Shown: positions 15,060-24,298, counted from the first letter of the stretch. The stretch is DNA of 44,176 nucleotides from Helicobacter rappini (GCF_900198625.1 NZ_FZPK01000016.1:1-44176); one strand, 5' to 3'. Notes: a model not told the origin generated them from the letters alone. Translations and numbers: made by a program.

Positions 15060-15704
15060 ATGTTACAAGTAGCAGTTTTAGCAGCAAATGGCAAGGCAAG
15101 GAGACTTTTGGCGAAAGAAGCATTACTTCAAGGGGCAAGTGTGTGTGCGTTTGTGCGAGAAGTGTTTGATATAAAGTGGCTAGAGAATTGTTTGCAAAGT
15201 GAATCTGTGCAAAAAGGCGATGTAAAAGGGCTTTTAGAGAATCTAGTCGTGGTAAAAAAGGATATTTTCACACTAGATTCTAGTGATTTAAGACATTTTG
15301 ATGTGATATTTGATGCTTTTGGCGAATGGCAGAATCTTAGCCTATATCAAAAACATATTATGCACTTAGAGCAGATTCTGCAAGGAAGCAAGGGGGCTTT
15401 GTTTATCGTGGGTGGGGCAGGAAGCCTTTATGTGGATTCTCATACGCAGCTTATGGATACGCCTAGTTTCCCTGAAGCATACAAACCTCCAGCCCTAGCT
15501 CATAGCGAAGTGCTAAAGTATCTTAAAGAATCTAGCAAGTTGCAGTGGTGCTTTGTCAGTCCAGCAGCGGAGTTTGTGCCTGAGAAGCCAAAGGGGGAGA
15601 GTGTGCAAATCTCTAATGAGTGCTTTCATACAAATACGCAAGGTCAATCTATCATCGGCTATGCGGATTTTGCGTATAAACTCTGCCAAATTGCTAGATT
15701 CTAA
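15060..15704 (+). CDS. NAD(P)-binding Rossmann-fold oxidoreductase (NmrA/YwnB-like)
   Basis: A 214-residue protein of the atypical short-chain dehydrogenase type. The N-terminal beta strand VAVLAANGKARRLL is a degenerate dinucleotide loop. FDVIFDAFG and LFIVGGAGSLYVD match the core strands, and WCFVSPAAEFVPE is typical of this group. It is divergent from the HxlR regulator, which probably controls it. The ending may be altered: about 15 further residues that look like a natural C-terminus (NATYARKHIGLFAE) are encoded in the next frame up to 15747, so one base may be missing near 15690. AAAAGGA precedes the ATG. The substrate is unknown. Confidence 0.78.
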   Translation: MLQVAVLAANGKARRLLAKEALLQGASVCAFVREVFDIKWLENCLQSESVQKGDVKGLLENLVVVKKDIFTLDSSDLRHFDVIFDAFGEWQNLSLYQKHIMHLEQILQGSKGALFIVGGAGSLYVDSHTQLMDTPSFPEAYKPPALAHSEVLKYLKESSKLQWCFVSPAAEFVPEKPKGESVQISNECFHTNTQGQSIIGYADFAYKLCQIARF

Positions 15705-15747
15705 TGCAACCTATGCAAGAAAGCATATAGGGCTATTTGCAGAGTAG

Positions 15748-15788
15748 CCTTAAGGGCTTTGTGATAGCCTTACGCCCTAAAGGTTTTT
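15748..15788 (+). terminator. Intrinsic terminator after the oxidoreductase
   Basis: A 10-bp stem with one mismatch (15748-15757 with 15774-15783) followed by TTTTT. It lies between two convergent genes and could serve both strands. Confidence 0.65.
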
Positions 15789-16395
15789 AAAGTGTTTTTA
15801 GAATCTTAGCGGGATTTCCGCCTACAATGACATTTGGCGGGACATCTTTAGTTACTACGCTTCCTGCAGCAATGATTGAATTTTCTCCAATAGTAACGCC
15901 CGGGCAAATCGTGGCATTTATCCCTATCCACACCCTATCTTTTATCACAATGGGCTTACAAAAAGTCGCCTTGCGATTGTAGGGGTTAAAATCGTGATTG
16001 ATTGTAGTGAGACACACCTTTGGGGCGATAAACACATCATCGCCAATTGTAATCCCGCCCCTATCCATAAAAGTGCAAGAGCTATTCATAAAGAAGTTTT
16101 TGCCTACCTTGATATTGCGTCCAAAATCCACATAAAAAGGCGGGAATATCCAAGTGCTACAATCCACTTCATAGCCTACAATCTCGCTAAAAACAGCCCT
16201 TACGGAATCTTTATCTAGTGCTTGTGTGTTTAGCTTATGGACTAACTTTTGCGTGTTTTCTATAACGGCTAAAATCTGTGAGAAATCCTTATCATCTGGG
16301 CTTATTAGCTCTCCATTTATATCCCGTGTGAAAATATCTCTATCTGTGCTTGGCGTAGCGTTTGTTGTAGCTTTTGCTTTGTTAATGTTTTGCAT
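15787..16395 (-). CDS. Maltose/galactoside-type O-acetyltransferase
   Basis: A 202-residue left-handed beta-helix acetyltransferase (Maa/LacA group) transferring acetyl from acetyl-CoA to a sugar or similar acceptor. Hexapeptide features are clear: [56 protein letters not shown] and the closing [10 protein letters not shown]. The catalytic His is in TTINHDFNP. The first 40 residues are low-complexity ([11 protein letters not shown]) and precede the usual N-terminal helical part. ATG at 16395 is chosen because AAGGA is seven bases upstream; an upstream in-frame ATG at 16476 would add 27 residues of poor quality. The substrate cannot be predicted. Confidence 0.85.
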   Translation of the reverse strand: MQNINKAKATTNATPSTDRDIFTRDINGELISPDDKDFSQILAVIENTQKLVHKLNTQALDKDSVRAVFSEIVGYEVDCSTWIFPPFYVDFGRNIKVGKNFFMNSSCTFMDRGGITIGDDVFIAPKVCLTTINHDFNPYNRKATFCKPIVIKDRVWIGINATICPGVTIGENSIIAAGSVVTKDVPPNVIVGGNPAKILKTL

Positions 16396-16500
16396 AGTTG
16401 TGTCCTTGTAGGTTTTTGTAGAATCTAGTAGCAATCTTGCGATTAAGATTCTAAGAAATGTCCTTTTGCCCTGCACACATTTGACTAAAATCTAGAATCT

Positions 16501-16580
16501 TGTCATATTGAGTGCATAGCACGAAATATCTTGTTTAGATTCTATGCTAGATACTTCAGATTATAGCTTCAGTATGACAA
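16501..16580. repeat. Palindromic dispersed element (TGTCATA-type), full copy
   Basis: Inverted ends TGTCATATTGAG (16501-16512) and its complement at 16567-16579 enclose about 54 bases. Half or variant copies occur at 11567, 19741, 25237 and 35304-35396. Confidence 0.65.
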
Positions 16581-16608
16581 CCTAGAATCTACAATGCACA
16601 AGTATAAA

Positions 16609-16638
16609 GCTTAACACCTAGTGTCTGTCAAGGGGATT
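16609..16638. repeat. R-M-flanking repeat, copy C
   Basis: Contains CACCTAGTGTCTGTCAAGGG, a variant of copies A and B. It is 20 bases beyond the inferred 3' end of the CfrBI-like nuclease gene. Confidence 0.45.
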
Positions 16639-16657
16639 TATGAATTTTGTAGGATTA

Positions 16658-17638
16658 TTATAAATTTTCAAGCATTGTTTGAATTTGGGTTTGATGCCAC
16701 TTACTACCCCAAGTTTCACTACTGCTAAGGGCTTGTTTAAACTTTGGCATAAGGGTGTTGTAGCTTAAGGTTTTTTACAAGGGATTTGTAATCGCTCTAA
16801 TATATCTATAAAGTCCAATAAAATCCTTTCGTTATTTTTTAATTCTAAAAACTCTATCCCTAATGCTTTTAATTGTTTTTTGTTTTGTTCGCTCAAAGTA
16901 TCAGCGATAAAAATATGACTATCTCTTGCGATAACTGCATCAGCAGATTCTGGATTTCCTTTTCCCATTAACTTTACTTCTACTCTATATTCTTTACTTT
17001 TATCAACATTATAAAGTTTAAAATCCACTTCTCTATCAAAATCTAATGCTTTATTTTTACTAAAAACTTCTGCGTTGATAAACTCTTGTTTCACACCACA
17101 TTTTTCACATAAACTAAGCATTAAAGGCTTTTCCACTCTTTTGCCAATACTACTCCACGCTCCACCACGCAAGGCTATTTTCTTTGTAGCTAAGGCATTG
17201 ATTACAAGTAAAGATTCACTTAGATTTAATTCAATCGCTATATTTTTGTAGGTTATTTTAAGAGCAATGCCTATATTATCGCTACTATCTCCCAGTGAAG
17301 TAAGCAAAGATTCTAAATAATCAATATTAGCATTTGCGACATTTAAAACCACTTCTTTTGTAGCACTGCCATAGATATTGCTTATTGTCTTTTTATTCAT
17401 TCCTGCATAAATAGCTGCTTCATCTGGCTTCAATTTTACATTATTTATAAAATGCGTTTTATACCATTCTAAATTTAAAGCATAATCTTGCATTTTTGCT
17501 TCTAAATATTGCTTTGAAAAAATCAAGTGCAAAATCTAAAAATTCTAAATTAATTGCATTGATAACCTCCTCCCTATAATCATCGCCTTGCAAAAGTTTT
17601 GCTACTACACTTTGTATTATCACGCTATCAAATCTCAC
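16658..17638 (-). pseudogene. CfrBI-like type II restriction endonuclease, frameshifted
   Basis: The largest open part (16765-17532, 255 codons) resembles the CfrBI family, which in its founder cuts CCWWGG. It has DFDREVDFKLYN followed by RVEVKLMGKGNPE, a likely D-x(n)-E-x-K active site, and ALRGGAWSSIGKRVEKPLM. Coding sequence extends beyond both ends in other frames. Upstream, a GTG at 17638 overlapping the methylase stop opens a frame (VIIQSVVAKLLQGDDYREE) that joins if one T is removed from the T6 run at 17517-17522. Downstream, adding an A in the A6 run near 16770 continues to a stop at 16658 (SSSETWGSKWH). Restored length would be 326 residues. As read, the nuclease is broken. Confidence 0.72.
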
Positions 17639-18780
17639 TAAATCCCCCTATTTTTAATTTTTCAGCATAGCTCTCATTTGCTTCGCACAAAAGCGGAATG
17701 CGTCCCATACTTCTAGCAACTCTACCAAAAGTGCCACTACCAGCAAAAGGGTCGCATACCACATCGCCCTTAAAAGAATAGTATTTAAGCACTCTTTTAC
17801 ATAGCTCTTCGGGGAAAACTGCTGGGTGATTCTTATCTGCCTTTGGAGATATATACCAGCAATTTGTAGAATCTAGCTCATCATCATTTTTTAAGCTTTT
17901 GTCATAATTTTTAATATTTTTATCCAGCAAAAATGGGGAATTTTTACGATACACCATAAGGCTTTCACTAATGCAGTTTGGCTTGTAACTTAGAGGCATT
18001 TTTGTTTGTAAATACCCTGCCACGCGGTTTGGCACAGAGTATTCAGGCTTTATCCATAAAATCTCATCAATAAAATAAAATCCACTCTCACATAAAATTT
18101 GATGAAAATCAAAATGTATAGGATAGCGGATACTCTCAAATTCTCGTCCTGCTCTTTTTGTAATCACAGGGGAAACATTGATAATAATAAATCTGCCATC
18201 TTCTAAGATTCTATAACACTGCTTTAAAGTCTCTTGCATAGCCTTTAAATACGCTTTATAGCTGACATAATCACTATAAATTCTAGCGTTATAATAAGGC
18301 GGTGAAGTAAAAATAAGGCTTATTTGATTATCTTTAATTTTATTTAAGCTCAAGCGGTTATCGCCAATTAAGAGACTAGGCTTTGTAATTTGCTTTATCG
18401 TTTCTTGTTGTTTTGGCTTTTTCTGCTGTCTAAAATTGTAGTATTCAAGCATTTTTTGCATAACTTCATTATCATAGTGCTTTAAGATTCTATCGCGTAA
18501 AGTGGCAAAACGCTTATCATCTTTTGCTTTGTAAAGCGTAGTGCGAAACATTTGATAAATCACTTCCATATAATGCTTTTCAAACGCCTCTTTATCTAAA
18601 AACTCATAGATTCTATCATTATCTTTTTGTCTGCCAATAGATGAAGTAACTTCACGCTTTATATCAATTTCAGTATAACGATAAAATAACTCTAAAAGCT
18701 TATCAAGGTTAGAATCTGTTTTTTCTAAGCCTAGCTTTTTAATGGAGCGGTGCTTCAAAAAGAATGTTAGAATAAGTCAT
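17628..18780 (-). CDS. CfrBI-like DNA methyltransferase (N4-cytosine type), start region out of frame
   Basis: The open frame from TTG at 18758 gives 376 residues. Motif IV TSPPYYNAR (151-159) precedes motif I DPFAGSGTFGR (from 336), the permuted beta-class order, and TSPPY is typical of N4-cytosine enzymes. It lies directly upstream of the CfrBI-like nuclease and probably protects the same site. The natural start looks like the ATG at 18780: AAGGGG lies six bases before it and a TATAAT at 18803-18808. That ATG is one base out of frame; an extra T in the T5 run at 18757-18761 would join them. So the gene may be switched off, start at the TTG, or contain a sequencing error. Confidence 0.82.
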
Positions 18781-18802
18781 CACAAACCCCTTAAAAACGC
18801 TA

Positions 18803-18808
18803 ATTATA
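18803..18808 (-). promoter_or_regulatory. -10 box upstream of the CfrBI-like methyltransferase
   Basis: TATAAT on the minus strand 23 nt before the ATG at 18780, implying a short leader and supporting that ATG as the original start. Confidence 0.45.
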
Positions 18809-18858
18809 AAATAATTTTCATAATATTGCCAAAATAATCATAAGTCATCATTATACCC

Positions 18859-19152
18859 TTAGTAATTTGTAACTAGCACTTCACTAGATTCTGCTTTTTT
18901 TGTTTGATAATTGCAGTTTTTATAGTGAAAATCTAAATAATGCACTTTAAATTTTTGGTGTTTTTCTAGCCATTCTTTTAAGATGTGATGTTCTCTATCT
19001 TTATGAAAAATAACATTTGACAAAGCAAAACGGATATTTTTAGAATCTAAATTCTATCCAAAGTCCGCAAAATAGGGCATAAAATGTGTATATGTGTCAA
19101 AATTTGTGTCATCAGTGTATTTTTTTGTGTCTTTTATGTGTGATAGAAAATC
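18859..19152 (-). pseudogene. Remnant of D12-class (Dam-like) adenine methyltransferase
   Basis: A 98-codon frame broken by one in-frame TAG (19054-19056). After the TAG it reads NIRFALSNVIFHKDR, then DFHYKNCNYQ, and ends in SSEVLVTNY, the characteristic C-terminus of D12-class N6-adenine methylases. Before the TAG, DTNFDTYTHFMPYF is plausible as the preceding region. The N-terminal catalytic half, with DPPY, is missing. It sits upstream of the CfrBI-like system and shows that an older methylase gene decayed here. Confidence 0.7.
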
Positions 19153-19896
19153 TTAAAGAATGAGATAAGTTGCAGAGAGATTGAAAGATTTAAAGTTTTT
19201 GTAGCTTGTGTGATTGGTTCTTGTAAGGTTGCCTTGCTTTGATTGGCTTTTAGTGCTATTGTATGTATTTTTGGCTGATATTCCACTGAAATAAGGCTCT
19301 AAAACTAGGCTACATTTGGCTACATTGACGAAAATTTGCTAAAAATACTCGCTAGACTTGCATAAACGGCTTTGCATTTTCTTGCAATTTTGTTAAATTC
19401 TGCTTTGTTTGCTTCATTTCATAGTATTTTTGTCAAATAAACATGCAAACAATCTTTTTTATATGTTCTCTCTCACATACTACTATCAATAAACATGTAA
19501 AAATCTTCTAAAATGTGGCGTGTGGATTGTAAGACTTTGAGAATGCAAAATTGCAATTTTGTCTCTCAAGTGTGGCGTGGCAAATATGGCAGCATAAACG
19601 ATAAAATGGACTGCCATGATTTGCTTTGTAGGGGTCGCAATGACATTCAATATAGAATCTAGCACTAAAAAACATGATTGTTTATCGCTATTATCACAAA
19701 ATAACAGAGATAATCAAATTAAAATAAAAATCTAATAAAGATATTTCGCTACGCTCAATATGACAAGACTCCAAACAATATAGAATCTAATACCTAAACA
19801 AGAATACAATCTAGCACACTCTTACATAAAAGCAAACACAAACAAAGCCTAAAAGAAAGCATACAAATACAAATAGAAACATAAAACAACAAGAAA
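19153..19896. other. Non-coding stretch with repeat debris
   Basis: About 740 bases without a gene. It holds a TGTGGCGTG direct repeat (near 19514 and 19570) around a small hairpin (GCAAAATTGCAATTTTG near 19543), a GTCGCAATGAC word near 19627, and a half copy of the dispersed palindromic element at 19741-19766. No function is visible. Confidence 0.4.
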
Positions 19897-20061
19897 CTAA
19901 CAAAAACACACTAAACATACTAATATCTCTAAATCTCTAAAGTATTCTTTCATCACAAACTTATCTTGGCTTTTATCATTGACATAGTCTTTATTCTCTA
20001 CTTCTACTAAGGCTTTTAGCCTTACATTATACGAGCCTTCTTTACTGAATGATTTTAGAGT
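19897..20061 (-). pseudogene. Unidentified coding-like remnant
   Basis: A 54-codon minus-strand frame bounded by stops without a start. It has strongly coding-like composition (for example SYNVRLKALVEVENKDYVND) and ends in a hydrophobic tail (ILVCLVCFC). I do not recognise it. It lies immediately downstream of macA where a macB gene would normally be, but does not look like MacB. Confidence 0.3.
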
Positions 20062-20201
20062 CTAATTCCATTTGGCATATTTTGACAAAACTTTAGATTC
20101 TATACCACTTTGGGTGACTGCAGGGTTTAGGGTGCAAAAAATAAAAACAAACATGCAAAAAAGCAGGACACAAAACAAAAAGATTCCACAATCTTAGAAA
20201 C

Positions 20202-21452
20202 CTAGTGTGATTCTACAATAATCTCTGTATCAGTGCTAAGATTTTCGCCGCTGATTGCTACCATTTTAGAATCCGAAATGCCTATATTTATCGGTATGGA
20301 CTTTGGGATTCCGTCTTCTAGTATCCATATTGTGCCTTGCTTTGTGTTGTTTGTATTTGTAGTCGTGTTTGCTTGTTTTTGTCGTCTTGGGGGAGAAAAC
20401 ATGAGTGGATTTGATGATTTTTTAGAATCTGGCTTTGCTTGTTGTGCTTGTGGATTATAAAATATCGCTGCGACTGGGACTAAAAGCGTATCCTTTTCAT
20501 TTGCTACTTGTATGAAAGCGGTAGCGTTCATACCCGGTTTTAAAAGTAAGTTTTCATTATTTACATAGATTGTTGTCTCATAGCTTGTGATATTATCTGT
20601 CGTTGTAGCGGCAAAATTCACTCTATCTACCTTTGCTTTAAATGTTTGATTGGGATAGGCATCGACACTAAAGCTTACTTCTTGGTCTGACTGCACCTTG
20701 CCTATATCAGATTCTGAAATATTTACGACTAGATTCATTTCCTTTAGATTCTGTGCGAGTTTAAAAAGTGTTGGCGTTTGAAAGCTTGCGGCAACGGTCT
20801 GCCCTAAGCTTATACTCCGCTCTAGGATAATGCCATCTATTGGGCTTTTTATAATCGCATTTTGGAGATCTATTTTTGCGGATTTTAGATTGGTTTGGAT
20901 TTGGGCTATGCTTGCTTGTTTGATTTTTATGTCAGCTTTTGCGGAGAGATAGTCCATTTTTGCATTTTGTAGTTCAAGCTTTGAAGGTGTTTTGCCCCCT
21001 GTTGCTTCATAGAGTTGTTGCTGTTGTTCGTAATTCCACTTTTTTTGTTCCAACGCTACCTTTGAGGCTTCAAGATTTGCTAGGGCTGATTGGAGCTGGG
21101 CTTCATAGCCTTCTTTTGTTTGATTGAGTTTATTTGGATTGATTTCTGCTAGAATCTGATTTTTCCGCACAGAGTCATTTACATCTACATATAGCTTATA
21201 AATCGTGCCAGAGATTTGACTGCCTATTTCTACTTCATTTGTTGGCGAGAGTGTGCCTGTGGCTGACACGCTTTGTGTAATATCGCCTTTTATAGGCTTT
21301 ATCGTGGTATAAGTAATGTTTTTAGAATCATGCAAAAAGAGATAAAAAAGGATAATAGCAAGTAGCACTACTGCAATAATGGCAAGTATAACAAACTTCT
21401 TTTTTGCTACCTTTGGCGTGATGGTATCATATATTTCTTTTGTGCTTGGCAT
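20202..21452 (-). CDS. macA: MacA-like periplasmic adaptor (HlyD/RND family)
   Basis: A 416-residue membrane-fusion protein. A single N-terminal membrane helix (residues about 20-42) is followed by the lipoyl-like half GSQISGTIYKLYVDVNDSV, an alpha-hairpin rich in Gln and Lys (residues about 110-215), the second lipoyl half SPIDGIILERSISLGQTV and a beta-barrel with LKPGMNATAFI. A Gln/Asn/Pro-rich loop (about 345-375) interrupts the C-terminal domain. Such proteins bridge an inner-membrane ABC exporter (MacB) and a TolC channel. The TolC-like gene is 17 bp upstream in the same operon, but no MacB follows. AAAGGA precedes the ATG. Confidence 0.88.
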   Translation of the reverse strand: MPSTKEIYDTITPKVAKKKFVILAIIAVVLLAIILFYLFLHDSKNITYTTIKPIKGDITQSVSATGTLSPTNEVEIGSQISGTIYKLYVDVNDSVRKNQILAEINPNKLNQTKEGYEAQLQSALANLEASKVALEQKKWNYEQQQQLYEATGGKTPSKLELQNAKMDYLSAKADIKIKQASIAQIQTNLKSAKIDLQNAIIKSPIDGIILERSISLGQTVAASFQTPTLFKLAQNLKEMNLVVNISESDIGKVQSDQEVSFSVDAYPNQTFKAKVDRVNFAATTTDNITSYETTIYVNNENLLLKPGMNATAFIQVANEKDTLLVPVAAIFYNPQAQQAKPDSKKSSNPLMFSPPRRQKQANTTTNTNNTKQGTIWILEDGIPKSIPINIGISDSKMVAISGENLSTDTEIIVESH

Positions 21453-21469
21453 ATTTTTCCTTTTATTAT

Positions 21470-22987
21470 TTATAAGTCATTTGCTGGGTCGCTAGTATCT
21501 TCTTGCGTTTTATCCATTTTTGGAATCTGGGCGGCTTGTAAGATTCCATCTTTTAATTCATTTGGAGCAAAATCACCGCCAAAGGCTTTGTAAAGGGCTA
21601 TTACTGCTTGATTTTTGCTTAGATTTGCACTTGCAAGGGTGTTTTTTGCACGCAGATAGTTATTCTCATATTCAAGCCTTGAGATAGAATCTATAAGGTT
21701 TTTTTGATAGCGAGATTCCATAATGTTTAGTGTATCTTTATGTATATTGTAGTTTTCTTGTGTGTGCTTTAGTGTCTCTTGTGTGATGAAGACATATTTT
21801 GCTGCATTTTCTATTTCTGCTAGGGCGGTGTTAAGTGTATTTTGCAATGAATAAAAGGCTTGTTTTGTATTCTCTTTTGCGATAATGTAGTCTTGTGTGA
21901 GTGCTTGACGATTAAGAAGAGGGGCTGCAAGTGAGCCTGCCATCTGCCATACCATATCGCCGATACCAAGCTGTGGTGAAAACAGAATCTGCCCTAGATT
22001 CCCACTTAGATTCACACTTGGTAGTAATGCCATTTTTTTATTATAGCGTTGATACAGGGAGCTATTGAGTGCAAATACACTTGCACGCACATCGGGGCGG
22101 TTAAATAAAACATTTGTTGGCATGGAATCTACATGCGGGATTTGTGGGGTTTTAAAGGTGTAGTTATCTGTGTTTATATCAAAGTTAAGTGTATTGGCAT
22201 TTAGTAGCACTAGCAGGGCGTTTTTATTTTGCTCTAGCGTGTATTCAAGCGATAGGGTTGTATTTTTTTGCGTGAGATAGTTACTCTTTGTCGTTGCTAC
22301 GCTATCAAGCCCCACAAGCCCTAGATGGTATTTTTTCTCTGTGAGTTTGTAGATTTCTTCAAGGTTTTGTGTGATTTGTTTATTAAGTGTAATGGCTTCT
22401 CTTGTTTGTCTTATGATAAAGTAGTAGTTTGCAATATCGCCTAGCAAAATAACTTGTGCGGCTTGTAGATTATAGATTGAGTGCAGAATCTGCTGTTTGC
22501 TAGATAGCCTCAATGCGTTTAGTTTGCCAAAGAGATCAACCTCCCAGCTAAAAGATAAACTCATATTTGTCGTATTTTGCGTGATATTTGTCTGAATCTG
22601 CTTGTAGTTATTATCGCTATAATTGTAGTTTAGCCCAGCATTTGCTTTAGGGAAAAGATTCCAAGTATGTATTTTTGCAGTGGCTCTTGCTTGTTTAATA
22701 TTTGATTCTAAGGTTTTTATATTTGTATTTTTTTGCAAGGCGTGATTTGCAAGTTCGTTTAATACAGAATCATCAAATAGCATAAAAAATGTGCTTTTAA
22801 AGTCCTTGTATTCATTATCTTTAGTCGTAGCGATACTTTCTAATAAATCCTTATTTGCAAACACTCTTGGCGTATGCGTTTTTATTGCTAAATCACTCTC
22901 CTTAGGAAGCTTTACGCAACCTATACAATAAAAACATATAAAAGGGATAATAATAAAACTTATGCGTAAGATATACCGATAAATCAT
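21470..22987 (-). CDS. TolC-like outer membrane efflux lipoprotein (NodT/CusC type)
   Basis: A 505-residue outer membrane channel subunit. The N-terminal signal ends in a lipobox-like CIGC with Cys24, so it is probably lipid-anchored as in the NodT group. Two OEP repeats follow, with FSWEVDLFGKLNALRLSSKQQ and FNRPDVRASVFALNSS being the classic motifs, and long amphipathic helices. The C-terminal tail after ALYKAFGGDF is acidic and unstructured. ATG at 22987 is preferred; a TTG three codons upstream is the alternative, and the ribosome site is weak for both. It is the first gene of an operon with macA and probably exports small toxic compounds or peptides. Confidence 0.86.
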   Translation of the reverse strand: MIYRYILRISFIIIPFICFYCIGCVKLPKESDLAIKTHTPRVFANKDLLESIATTKDNEYKDFKSTFFMLFDDSVLNELANHALQKNTNIKTLESNIKQARATAKIHTWNLFPKANAGLNYNYSDNNYKQIQTNITQNTTNMSLSFSWEVDLFGKLNALRLSSKQQILHSIYNLQAAQVILLGDIANYYFIIRQTREAITLNKQITQNLEEIYKLTEKKYHLGLVGLDSVATTKSNYLTQKNTTLSLEYTLEQNKNALLVLLNANTLNFDINTDNYTFKTPQIPHVDSMPTNVLFNRPDVRASVFALNSSLYQRYNKKMALLPSVNLSGNLGQILFSPQLGIGDMVWQMAGSLAAPLLNRQALTQDYIIAKENTKQAFYSLQNTLNTALAEIENAAKYVFITQETLKHTQENYNIHKDTLNIMESRYQKNLIDSISRLEYENNYLRAKNTLASANLSKNQAVIALYKAFGGDFAPNELKDGILQAAQIPKMDKTQEDTSDPANDL

Positions 22988-23177
22988 AACTATCAAATAA
23001 CCTATATATTGAAATACAACAGAATAACAAATTTGAAAATTACTATTAAGATTGTAATTATATGAAATATTGTTAAAGTTTGTGCGATTTCATGTCTATA
23101 CGCAATAATATTCCATATAAAAATACTATTTTACACATTTACATATTGCATTATCTCCTAAACTTTCCTTAAAATGT

Positions 23178-23183
23178 TATAAT
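23178..23183 (+). promoter_or_regulatory. -10 box of the cytochrome c peroxidase gene
   Basis: TATAAT 38 nt upstream of the ATG at 23216, in a T-rich intergenic region. Confidence 0.5.
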
Positions 23184-23215
23184 GGCGGTTTTAACTCTAT
23201 TTTAAAGGAATGATA

Positions 23216-24298
23216 ATGACGACTTACAATAAACTTGGACTAAACATTGTAATTGCTGGGGCGGTAACTCTAGCTGTAGCTTTTGCAGCAAGTGCTATCC
23301 CAAGCGATAAAGAACTATTGCAAAAGGCAAAAGATTCTAGTTTAGATCCAATGCCAACAGGCAAGGAACTAGCAGCCTTTCAACAACAAAAGATAAAAGA
23401 AACCGGTGTTGCAAAAGGTTATAGCCCTTTGCTTACAAAAGAGCAAATTGAATTAGGTAAGAAGCTATATTTTGACCCACGATTATCAAGCTCAAACCTT
23501 ATCTCATGTAATACTTGCCATAACTTAGGACTTGCTGGTACTGATGTCGTGCCAGCAGCTATCGGGCATAAATGGAGTGCAAATCCGCATAATCTCAATA
23601 GCCCAACTGTGCTTAACTCTGTATTCAATGATGTGCAGTTTTGGGATGGTAGATCAGCGCATTTAGGCGATCAAGCACAAGGACCAATCCAAAATCCAGT
23701 AGAAATGGCAGCCCAACCAAAGCTTGTTGAAGAAAAAATCACTTCAATACCAGAATATGTCAATGAGTTTAAAAAAGCGTATGGAAAAAATGTGAAAATA
23801 GACTTTAAACTCATCGCAGATACAATTGCATTGTATGAATTTACGCTTACAACACCAAGCCGATATGATTCTTTCTTAAGAGGGGATACAAATGCCCTTA
23901 CAAAACAAGAAAAAGAGGGGCTAAATCTATTTATCGATAAAGGTTGCACCTCATGTCATAATGGCATAAATCTTGGTGGGAATATGCAGGCATTTGGCGT
24001 TATGGGGCAGTATCAATACGCAAATATCGGTGATTTTAAAGGTAATGAAGATGGTTTAGTAAAAACCCCAACATTAAGAAATGTAATGCAAACCGCACCA
24101 TATTTTCATAATGGACAATATTGGGATATTAAAGATGCGATTAAGGAAATGGGTAAGATTCAATTAGGCATAGATTTAAGTCAAAAAGAGATAGAATCTA
24201 TTGCTACATTCTTTAAAGCCCTAGATGGTAAAATGCCAGAAGTTATCTATCCTGTGTTGCCTGTGGCAAGCTCTAAAACGCCAAAGCCAACTTTTTAA
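23216..24298 (+). CDS. Di-haem cytochrome c peroxidase
   Basis: A 360-residue periplasmic enzyme (CcpA/MauG family) that reduces hydrogen peroxide with electrons from cytochrome c. An N-terminal export signal (to about residue 28, AFAASA) is followed by two haem sites, CNTCH at 98-102 and CTSCH at 244-248. The family motifs FDPRLSSS, SPTVLNS, FWDGRSAHLGDQA, TPTLRNV and APYFHNG are present. ATG at 23216 is chosen because AAAGGA lies six bases upstream; the ATG two codons earlier touches that site. It is the likely counterpart of H. pylori HP1461. Confidence is high. Confidence 0.95.
   Translation: MTTYNKLGLNIVIAGAVTLAVAFAASAIPSDKELLQKAKDSSLDPMPTGKELAAFQQQKIKETGVAKGYSPLLTKEQIELGKKLYFDPRLSSSNLISCNTCHNLGLAGTDVVPAAIGHKWSANPHNLNSPTVLNSVFNDVQFWDGRSAHLGDQAQGPIQNPVEMAAQPKLVEEKITSIPEYVNEFKKAYGKNVKIDFKLIADTIALYEFTLTTPSRYDSFLRGDTNALTKQEKEGLNLFIDKGCTSCHNGINLGGNMQAFGVMGQYQYANIGDFKGNEDGLVKTPTLRNVMQTAPYFHNGQYWDIKDAIKEMGKIQLGIDLSQKEIESIATFFKALDGKMPEVIYPVLPVASSKTPKPTF

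Noticed and set aside
8218-16638. Interpreting the three 30-bp repeats firmly as IS608-type right ends
   Set aside because: Only the TCAAG pentamer agrees with the known cleavage site. No left end, subterminal hairpin or TnpA/TnpB gene is visible, so I kept it as a suggestion.
19897-20061. The remnant after macA as the end of macB
   Set aside because: It lacks the MacB C-terminal pattern (Pro-Ala-rich stretch before a final Leu-Arg-Tyr-Glu-like end) and is followed by a hydrophobic tail instead.
20233-20460. Plus-strand frames over macA and similar overlapping frames elsewhere
   Set aside because: They lie opposite well-supported genes and have low-complexity, Cys/Phe-rich translations without ribosome sites; they are shadows.
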